Positions 57,048 through 64,000 of a stretch of DNA of 64,000 bases are shown one piece after another; position 1 is the first letter of the stretch; each line of letters starts with the position of its first letter. A program made the translations under genes and the position numbers. The notes below the pieces were generated by a model. The model was given only the letters and a program-made list of their open reading frames with translations, ran no database searches and had not been told where the DNA came from. Origin of the DNA: an uncultured Oscillospiraceae bacterium (GTDB lineage Bacteria; Bacillota; Clostridia; Oscillospirales; Oscillospiraceae); NCBI GenBank assembly GCA_949935795.1, contig CATLFX010000001.1, forward strand, positions 55,759 to 119,758, written 5' to 3'.

Positions 57048-57061
57048 CTGGCTGCATAGGG
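57048..57061 (+). repeat. 14-bp direct repeat, copy 2 (flanking the XRE gene)
   Basis: A second exact CTGGCTGCATAGGG lies in the kinase leader, 542 bases from copy 1, in the same orientation. Confidence 0.85.
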
Positions 57062-57087
57062 CGGCAAATTTTTTTGCTTGGCGTGGG

Positions 57088-57795
57088 GTGACGAGATTGT
57101 ATACTTGGCTGGAAAACGTCCTTCGGGAGGAATACGAACCGGTCCGTCTGTTGAAGGAGACCCCCCGGAGCAGCGTCCGCCTAATGCGGCATAAAAATTC
57201 GGGAAAACGGTTCATCTTCCGTAAGTTTACCGGCAACGGGGAGGTCTACCAAAAACTGCTGGGCCTCTCCTGCCCTAATCTGCCCCTCATCCTGGAGGCG
57301 GCGGAGAAGGACGGGGAGAACCTGGTGGTGGAGGAATTCATCGAGGGGGACAACCTGGGCTTCCTGCTGGAGGGGGCGCTGTTCACCCCAAAGGAGACCC
57401 GGGAGATCGTCAAGCAGCTGTGCGGGGCGCTGTGGGTGCTTCACTCCATGGCGGCGGTCCACCGGGACATCAAGCCGGAAAACGTCATCCTCCGAGGGAA
57501 GGACGCGGTGCTCATCGACTTCGACGCCGCCCGGCTCCACAAGCCCGGCGCGGAGGCGGATACCCAGGTGCTGGGCACCACCGGTTTCGCCGCCCCGGAG
57601 CAGTACGGCCTGTCCCAGTCCGACGTACGGACGGACATCTATTCCCTGGGGGTGCTCATCAACGTGATGCTCACCGGGGAGCACCCATCCAAAAAGCTGG
57701 CGGAGGGGCATATGGGCCGGGTGGTCCAGCGCTGTACCCAGGTCAACCCTCAGAAGCGGTATAAAGATGTTTTACATTTGATGGAGGTTGTTTGA
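57088..57795 (+). CDS. Minimal Hanks-type serine/threonine protein kinase
   Basis: The 235-residue protein is a bare kinase domain. HRDIKPENV (125-133) holds the catalytic Asp and Asn, DFD (144-146) replaces DFG but keeps the metal-binding Asp, and FAAPEQYG (168-174) is the activation-segment end. Lys46 in RFIFRKF is the likely ATP lysine. The Gly-rich loop is not recognisable, and there is no transmembrane or PASTA part, unlike PrkC. The start is GTG 57088, with a weak GGGGTG site. The next gene starts two bases after its stop. It probably phosphorylates a partner encoded in this locus. Confidence 0.88.
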   Translation: MTRLYTWLENVLREEYEPVRLLKETPRSSVRLMRHKNSGKRFIFRKFTGNGEVYQKLLGLSCPNLPLILEAAEKDGENLVVEEFIEGDNLGFLLEGALFTPKETREIVKQLCGALWVLHSMAAVHRDIKPENVILRGKDAVLIDFDAARLHKPGAEADTQVLGTTGFAAPEQYGLSQSDVRTDIYSLGVLINVMLTGEHPSKKLAEGHMGRVVQRCTQVNPQKRYKDVLHLMEVV

Positions 57796-57796
57796 C

Positions 57797-59059
57797 ATGA
57801 AGTCCTGCCCACACTGCGGCGCCTCTCTCCAGGAGGAGGCGTCTTTCTGTCCCTACTGCGCCCAGGCTGTCAATGAGCGGAAAGAGATTCAGCCTCCCCG
57901 GCATATGCCGGGGAGGGCGCTGTACAGCGCCCTCATTGTCCTTGTTGCCACCGCGGCGCTTGCGCTCCTGACTTTTGGGGTCCGCAGCCGCCCTAAGGTC
58001 TATGACAACGGCAATGCCGAGGTGATCTACACCAGCCAAGGGACAAAATACCAGCTGTGCATCGCCTGGGCCGACTATCCCTTTCAGCCCGCGCACCAGC
58101 GCTATGCCGATGGGCCGACAGATGAGATATACCGCTACCCCGCCCTGCTCTATGCCAATCTGGCGGACAGCGAGACCTATGCCGATGAGGAATTCCTGGA
58201 GCTGGTGGACCATATGACCGCCGAGGTCACCGGACTGGATGAGGAGCTTCAAATGACCTGCGCCCAGCCTGTGCGCGACACGGACTATGTCCCCAATACC
58301 GCCGCCATCGTCTATGTCAACTATATCGCCACCGCCATCGGCGAGTATACGGCGGAGCTGACCATCTCACTGCATATGAAGAACGGCGACGTCATCCGGC
58401 TCCATCAGACGCAGCTGGTGGAGATTTACGCGACCCATGACTATACTGCTGAGGACGCGCCCATGGACACCGTTCAGGACCTGGAGGCCCTGCTAAAGCA
58501 TATTGAGGAGACTGTGGATCAAAAGGATCAGGTGAGCATCCACCTCCCGCCTGTGACCTATACGGAAAAGCTAGTCCTGGACGGACGGCCTGTCAATCTC
58601 ACCGGCAGCAGGGACGAGTCGGGGCACCGCACCACCTTCACCGATACGGTCCAGGTGGACACGAAGTCAGGCGTTGTCTGGTTCTTTGAGGATATCGACT
58701 TTGTGGGCCGGGGAAGCGGCACTGGCCTGTCCGCCTCCGCCCGGGTGTACCTGACGGACTGCCGCTTCGCCGGATGGGATACAGGCGTGCTGGCCCATAC
58801 CAATTCCTGGGTCGTTGCCCACGAATCCACTTTCGAGGACAACGGCGTGGGCTTTCACTTCAACGCTGAACACGGCAGCCCTTCCGACCCCCGGTTCCTG
58901 GACGACCGCTTTGTCAACAACGGCACCGCTGTGCTGCTGGAGCAGGTCCCCAACGGCACCCCGCTGGACTTCTCCGGCAGCCAGTTCGAGGGCAACAGCC
59001 AGGACATCGACAACCGCTGCGGCCAGAAGCTGGAGCTGGAAGGGGCCGTGTTCAAGTGA
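57797..59059 (+). CDS. Zinc-ribbon membrane protein with right-handed beta-helix domain
   Basis: The 420-residue protein starts with a zinc ribbon (CPHCGASLQEEASFCPYC, residues 4-21), then a transmembrane helix (ALYSALIVLVATAALALLTFGV). A mixed domain (80-230) follows, and a C-terminal parallel beta-helix of pectate-lyase/NosD type (VWFFEDIDFVGRGSGTGLSASARVYLTDCRFAGWDTGVLAHTNSWVVAHESTFEDNGVGFHF). GGAGG lies in the end of the kinase gene, nine bases before ATG 57797, so the two are coupled. The zinc ribbon faces the cytoplasm, where the kinase is. The function is unknown. Confidence 0.8.
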   Translation: MKSCPHCGASLQEEASFCPYCAQAVNERKEIQPPRHMPGRALYSALIVLVATAALALLTFGVRSRPKVYDNGNAEVIYTSQGTKYQLCIAWADYPFQPAHQRYADGPTDEIYRYPALLYANLADSETYADEEFLELVDHMTAEVTGLDEELQMTCAQPVRDTDYVPNTAAIVYVNYIATAIGEYTAELTISLHMKNGDVIRLHQTQLVEIYATHDYTAEDAPMDTVQDLEALLKHIEETVDQKDQVSIHLPPVTYTEKLVLDGRPVNLTGSRDESGHRTTFTDTVQVDTKSGVVWFFEDIDFVGRGSGTGLSASARVYLTDCRFAGWDTGVLAHTNSWVVAHESTFEDNGVGFHFNAEHGSPSDPRFLDDRFVNNGTAVLLEQVPNGTPLDFSGSQFEGNSQDIDNRCGQKLELEGAVFK

Positions 59060-59174
59060 GGTGGGCGTGACGGTTTTCTCAAGACCCAAACGCCGGTCCA
59101 GGCCACGGCGGGAGCGTTTATCCCAACCTGCTGTTCATTTGATGGAGGCAGATCATTCCCTTGAATTTACTCCA

Positions 59175-60053
59175 CTATAATCCTGTCAGATCAAACGCGG
59201 GGATAAATCCCTCCCCGCAGGATTCCAGCTCCTGGACATAGCCCGCTAAGCCCAAATTTTCCATATAAGCTTTGGCCGCCCGCAGCTCCGACCCTCTCAG
59301 CGGGCGCTGGAGCTCCGGAAAGCCGTCCAGCTCTCCCACAGGGGTATATTGGGCCATGAGGGAGAACAGCACCGTTCCAGGCGCGAAGGTGTCCGCCACC
59401 CAGTCCATCACCCGTTTGGCCTCGCTCACCTGCCCCGGCAGAATCAGGTGCCGGATGAGTACGCCGCTTTTCAGCAGGCCGTCCTCCAAACGCGCCGGCC
59501 CCCGCTGACGGTACATCTCCAGGATGGCCGCTTTTGCCGCCTCCGGGTAGTCCTCCGCGCCCGAATACTTAGCGGCAAGGGACGGTGTGACGTACTTCAA
59601 GTCAGGCAGGTACACGTCCACCTTGCCCTCCAACGGGCGCAGGACCTCTGGGCGCTCATACCCGCCGCTGTTCCACACCACGGGCAGACTGTTGGGGACA
59701 GGGCGCTCCAGCACTTTTGAAAGCACATGGGTGAACTGAGTGGGCGTGACCAGCTCGATACACGCCGCGCCCTGGCCGGCCAGGCGCTGAAAAGCGGCGT
59801 ACAGTTCGTCCTCCGTAAGCGTTTTCCCGAAGTTCTCCCGGCTGATGGAGCGGTTCTGGCAGAACACACAGCCCAGGGTACAGCCGGAGAAGAACACCGT
59901 CCCCGCCCCGGTTTTGCCGGACAGACAGGGCTCCTCCCAGAGGTGGAGGGCGGCCCGGGCGCATACGGGCAGGGCTGGCATTTGACAGAAGCCCTCGCCA
60001 TGCGTCTCATCCCGCAATGCCCCGCATTTTCGGGGGCAGAGATTGCAAATCAT
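59175..60053 (-). CDS. PflX-like radical SAM protein (COG1313)
   Basis: The 292-residue protein has an N-terminal CNLCPRKCG, a Cys-rich segment and the radical SAM motif in FFSGCTLGCVFCQNRSISRE (CxxxCxxC) around residue 60-75. VVWNSGGYERPEVLRPLEGKVDVYLPDLKYVTPSLAAKYSGAEDYPEAAK is characteristic of the PflA-homologue family called PflX or YgiQ-independent COG1313. It is related to pyruvate-formate-lyase activases but its target is not established. Start ATG 60053 overlaps the tdk stop (ATGA). It is the last gene of the mutY-tdk-pflX unit. Confidence 0.88.
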   Translation of the reverse strand: MICNLCPRKCGALRDETHGEGFCQMPALPVCARAALHLWEEPCLSGKTGAGTVFFSGCTLGCVFCQNRSISRENFGKTLTEDELYAAFQRLAGQGAACIELVTPTQFTHVLSKVLERPVPNSLPVVWNSGGYERPEVLRPLEGKVDVYLPDLKYVTPSLAAKYSGAEDYPEAAKAAILEMYRQRGPARLEDGLLKSGVLIRHLILPGQVSEAKRVMDWVADTFAPGTVLFSLMAQYTPVGELDGFPELQRPLRGSELRAAKAYMENLGLAGYVQELESCGEGFIPAFDLTGL

Positions 60054-60634
60054 TGCTTCACCGGCCCGTCCGGCCCCAGGTCCCCCGCTTTCCAGTGCTT
60101 CCGGCACAGCCCGATGTAGCAGTCGTTGGCCCCCAGCACCACCTGTTCGCCCTCCTTGAGCACCACGCCGTTTTTGTCGAACCGGGCGTTGCAGATGGCC
60201 TTTTTGCCGCACCAGCAGATGGTTTTGACCTCCTCGATGATGTCCGCGCAGGCCAGCAGGGCCTCGGAGCCGGGGAACAGATGGCCGCTGAAATCCGCCC
60301 GCAGACCGTAGCAGATCACCGGTACATTCATGTCGTCCACGATCTCCGTCAGGTAGTCCACTTGGGCATGATTCAGGAACTGGGCCTCATCCACGATGAC
60401 ACACTGATAGTCTTTAATGTCTCCCTCAGACATTTTCATCAAGTCCTCAAACCAGATACAGACGTAATTCAGCCCAATGCGGGAGTTCACCACGCTTTCC
60501 CCCTCCCGCTGGTCCAGAGCGGGCTTCACCATCAGAGCCTTCTGCCCCCGCTCCTCGTAGTTGTAGCGCACCATCAGCGCGTTGGCGGACTTGCTGGACC
60601 CCATCACGCCGTAGCGGAAATACAGCTTTGCCAT
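60050..60634 (-). CDS. tdk: Thymidine kinase
   Basis: The 194-residue type II thymidine kinase phosphorylates thymidine to dTMP for salvage. The P-loop is GVMGSSKSANAL near residue 9, the catalytic Glu is in VIVDEAQFLNHAQV, and the lasso region is YGLRADFSGHLFPGS. A structural zinc site is formed by ICWCGKKAIC and CYIGLCRKHW. Length is normal. It is adjacent to mutY with no gap. Confidence 0.95.
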   Translation of the reverse strand: MAKLYFRYGVMGSSKSANALMVRYNYEERGQKALMVKPALDQREGESVVNSRIGLNYVCIWFEDLMKMSEGDIKDYQCVIVDEAQFLNHAQVDYLTEIVDDMNVPVICYGLRADFSGHLFPGSEALLACADIIEEVKTICWCGKKAICNARFDKNGVVLKEGEQVVLGANDCYIGLCRKHWKAGDLGPDGPVKQ

Positions 60635-61681
60635 CTATTCTCCTCCGTTCAATCTCTCTTCCGCCAGCCTCAGCGCCCACTCAAAGGCGTTGGGGACGGC
60701 GTATTTCTGCTCCAATTCCTCTCGGTCTGCCCACACCCACCCGGACGGCAGAGCGTCCGCGTCCGCGCTTACTTCCCGCAGGGTCATATGCCATTCAATG
60801 TGGGTAAAGATGTGTTTTGCCTGTCCGGCGTACTCATCGGATAATGCTTTTACACCCCATTCCGGAGGAAGAGGACCGTCTCCCCTCTCATTGGGGAACT
60901 CCCACAACCCCGCCAGCAGCCCCCTTCCAGGGCGGCGGCGCAGGACCACGCTGTTTCCCCGGAAAATCAGCCATACCGTGCGTTCCTCCACCCGGCGGGG
61001 TTTCTTTGGCGCTTTCACTGGAAGCTTTGAAATGCGTTCCTGTGTCAAAGCGGCACAAAATCCTTTTGCCGGGCACCGCTCGCACAGCGGCGCGCCGTTG
61101 GGCAGGCAGACGGTGGCCCCCAGCTCCATCAGCGCCTGGTTGAAGGTCCCCGCCGCGTTGACTGGGATGACCTTTTCCAGCCTCTGCGTCACTTTTTTCT
61201 TCATCTGCGGCGTGGTGATGTCCCCATCGTCCCCGCAGATTCGGGCATATACCCGCAAAACGTTGCCGTCCACGGCGGGGACCGCCTGCCCGAAGGCGAT
61301 AGAGCAGATTGCCCCGGCGGTATAGTCTCCCACCCCGGGCAGGGCGCGGACCGCGGCGTAGTCCGCCGGGAACTGGCCGCCATATTCCTCCACGATCACC
61401 TTTGCGGCCTTTTGCAGGTTTCGCGCCCGGGAGTAGTACCCCAGCCCCTGCCACAGCTTCATCAGCCGCTCTTCCGGGAGCGCCGCCAGCGCCGCCGCGT
61501 CCGGGGCCTCCTCCAAAAAACGCCTGTAATAGTCCAGCACCGCCGCCACCCGGGTCTGCTGGAGCATGATCTCCGACAGCCAGACGTGATAGGGCGTGGG
61601 ATCGTCCCGCCAGGGGAGCTTCCTCGCGTTGTCCCGGAACCATTCCAGCAAGGGGATGGGCAGCTGTTCCAATGAATTCAC
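60635..61681 (-). CDS. mutY: A/G-specific adenine glycosylase MutY
   Basis: The 348-residue repair enzyme removes adenine mispaired with 8-oxoguanine. The helix-hairpin-helix LPGVGDYTAGAICSIAFGQAVPAVDGNVLRV contains the catalytic Asp region; the [4Fe-4S] ligands are in CLPNGAPLCERCPAKGFC. The catalytic Glu is in WLSEIMLQQTRV, and a C-terminal NUDIX-like domain (VWLIFRGNSVVLRRRPGRGLLAGLWEFPNE) recognises 8-oxoG. It is the first gene of the mutY-tdk-pflX unit. Confidence 0.95.
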   Translation of the reverse strand: MNSLEQLPIPLLEWFRDNARKLPWRDDPTPYHVWLSEIMLQQTRVAAVLDYYRRFLEEAPDAAALAALPEERLMKLWQGLGYYSRARNLQKAAKVIVEEYGGQFPADYAAVRALPGVGDYTAGAICSIAFGQAVPAVDGNVLRVYARICGDDGDITTPQMKKKVTQRLEKVIPVNAAGTFNQALMELGATVCLPNGAPLCERCPAKGFCAALTQERISKLPVKAPKKPRRVEERTVWLIFRGNSVVLRRRPGRGLLAGLWEFPNERGDGPLPPEWGVKALSDEYAGQAKHIFTHIEWHMTLREVSADADALPSGWVWADREELEQKYAVPNAFEWALRLAEERLNGGE

Positions 61682-61717
61682 GGTAGACCTCCTTCAGCGG
61701 TCAAGGGCATTTGATTG

Positions 61718-61755
61718 TTCCTTTTTCTTGTAAGAAAAAGGAACCGAAAAAGAAC
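61718..61755 (+). repeat. Dispersed palindromic element upstream of mutY
   Basis: TTCCTTTTTCTT, then GTAAGAAAAAGGAA and the CCGAAAAAGAACTTT tail: one base differs in the loop from the 38122 copies. Confidence 0.88.
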
Positions 61756-61880
61756 TTTTGCGCCCCTTCTCGGGGGTTATTGATATTCTACCATGGAGAC
61801 GCGTATTTTTCAACTTGAATCCGCCGTATCTCTGTGATAGGATAAAAGCTGCGAGTTATGCAAAATTGGGAGCGTTTTTC

Positions 61881-62324
61881 ATGGAGATCAAAGAGGTCAA
61901 ACACAGAAAAAAGCAATACCTCTCCCTGCTTTTGCTGGCCGATGAGCAGGAGGACATGATCGACCGCTATCTTGAACGAGGCGTCATGTATGTGCTGGAT
62001 GACGGCGGAGTCAAGGGCGAGTGCGTCGTCACGGACGAGGGGGACGGCGTACTGGAGCTGAAAAACCTAGCGGTTGAACCGGCCTTTCAGGGCCATGGCT
62101 ATGGAAAAGCTCTGGTCGACCACATCTGCAAGACCTATCAGGGTCTATTCTCCACTTTACAAGTGGGCACCGGCGACAGCCCGCTGACCGTCCCCTTTTA
62201 TGAGAAATGCGGCTTTGTCCACTCCCACGTAGTCGAGAACTTTTTTACCGACCATTACGACCACCCAATCTATGAAGGCGGCGTCCAACTGGTGGATATG
62301 GTCTATCTGCAAAAAAAGCTGTAA
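61881..62324 (+). CDS. GNAT-family N-acetyltransferase
   Basis: The 147-residue protein contains GNAT motif A (LELKNLAVEPAFQGHGYGKALVDHICKTY), with Q-G-H-G-Y-G binding CoA pyrophosphate, and motif B (FYEKCGFVHSHVVENFFTDHY). GGGAGC supports ATG 61881. The substrate is unknown. It is a single-gene unit with its own terminator. Confidence 0.88.
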   Translation: MEIKEVKHRKKQYLSLLLLADEQEDMIDRYLERGVMYVLDDGGVKGECVVTDEGDGVLELKNLAVEPAFQGHGYGKALVDHICKTYQGLFSTLQVGTGDSPLTVPFYEKCGFVHSHVVENFFTDHYDHPIYEGGVQLVDMVYLQKKL

Positions 62325-62325
62325 A

Positions 62326-62362
62326 AAGAGCGCCCCGCCGCGTTGGCGGAGCGCTCTTTGTT
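62326..62362. terminator. Terminator between the GNAT gene and the convergent acyl-CoA dehydrogenase gene
   Basis: AAAGAGCGCCCCGCC pairs with GGCGGAGCGCTCTTT with one mismatch around a GCGTT loop; T and A runs flank it. Confidence 0.82.
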
Positions 62363-62385
62363 TGTTCACGAAGAAGGACAGGCTC

Positions 62386-63528
<1,143 letters not shown>

Positions 63529-63602
63529 AGCGCATGATCCTTTCTTCATGATTATTTTTGCCGTTCCGGCTCCCGTTTCAGGGGCTGGAACAAAGTCAAA
63601 AA

Positions 63603-64000
63603 TCAGCCGCGGGCCTTCTTGATCTCGTCCACCAGGACGGGCAGAACCTCAAACAGGTTGCCCACCACGCCGTAGTCGGCCACGTCGAAGATGGGGGCGT
63701 CGGGGTCCTTATTGATGGCCACGATGCAGTCGGAGCCGCTCATGCCGGCCAGGTGCTGGATGGCGCCGCTGATGCCGCAGGCGATGTACAGCTTGGGACC
63801 CACAGTCTTGCCGGTCTGGCCCACCTGATGGGCGTGGGCGATCCAGCCAGCGTCCACAGCGGCGCGGGAAGCACCCACGGTGGCGCCCAGCACATCGGCC
63901 AGTTCCTTGATGGTGTTGAAGCCCTCGGAGCCGCCCACACCGCGGCCGCCGGACACGATGATCTCCGCGCCCTCCAGGTCCACGTTCTCGCCGCCCATCT
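63603..64000 (-). CDS. etfA: Electron transfer flavoprotein alpha subunit, C-terminal part
   Basis: The frame enters from beyond the window end and encodes the FAD-binding domain of Etf[99 protein letters not shown]. It passes electrons between the dehydrogenase and carriers. It precedes bcd by 74 bases on the same strand, so etf genes and bcd form one cluster. The N-terminal half is outside the window. Confidence 0.95.
   Translation of the reverse strand, partial: MGGENVDLEGAEIIVSGGRGVGGSEGFNTIKELADVLGATVGASRAAVDAGWIAHAHQVGQTGKTVGPKLYIACGISGAIQHLAGMSGSDCIVAINKDPDAPIFDVADYGVVGNLFEVLPVLVDEIKKARG

Overview
The window is high-GC, densely packed Gram-positive DNA, with strong GGAGG-type ribosome binding sites, sigma-A-like promoters and many lipobox signal peptides. 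The mix of a butyryl-CoA-type dehydrogenase with Etf, an [FeFe] hydrogenase-like protein, an FMN-riboswitch/RibU unit, RqcH/Mini-III and many ABC transporters points to an anaerobic gut Clostridia, most likely Oscillospiraceae (Flavonifractor/Pseudoflavonifractor-like). That placement is inferred from gene content; no rRNA gene is present.

Layout. 1-3005 is accessory: the end of a LysR regulator, a degenerate C5-cytosine-methyltransferase-like gene followed in the same reading frame, after one TAA, by a double PD-(D/E)XK nuclease gene, and an IS5-family transposase relic. 3057-14934 (mostly minus) carries a thioesterase, rqcH, mrnC, a GNAT, a MacB/FtsX-like ABC protein with its MarR regulator, a CheY-like regulator with a FapA/DUF342 protein, a rhomboid protease and an ECF sigma/anti-sigma pair. 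15097-18473 encodes an OpuC-type osmolyte transporter and a PfkB sugar kinase. 18520-27653 is a three-component sensor (binding lipoprotein, YesM-type kinase, YesN-type regulator) divergent from an iron(III)-type ABC transporter. 27795-36797 holds an unknown gene, an orphan sugar-ABC ATPase, a DUF624-like protein, an [FeFe] hydrogenase-like protein, leuS, secG and an LCP protein. 37042-39883 is an SsuABC/TauABC-like transporter whose operon is interrupted by a 110-bp tandem repeat array.

39917-50915 contains an unknown protein, a P-type-ATPase-like protein that lacks the catalytic DKTGT motif, rlmB, ftsH, a second ECF sigma/membrane partner pair, an FMN riboswitch driving ribU and a PNPOx-like flavoprotein gene, and a pair of radical SAM genes. 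51123-52048 is a scar of mobile DNA next to tRNA-Leu(UAG). lysA follows, then a compact unknown locus (53576-59059): a zinc-ribbon/TPR membrane protein, a small membrane protein, a lipoprotein, an XRE regulator, a divergent Ser/Thr kinase and a zinc-ribbon/beta-helix membrane protein, with overlapping divergent promoters and an 18-bp inverted-repeat operator candidate. The window ends with a PflX-like radical SAM gene, tdk, mutY, a GNAT, an acyl-CoA dehydrogenase and the 3' end of etfA.

The most unusual items are the kinase/XRE/zinc-ribbon locus, the split dead-methyltransferase/nuclease locus, the P-type ATPase-like pseudoenzyme, the paired radical SAM genes, and a dispersed palindromic element found singly at gene borders and as a tandem array inside an operon.
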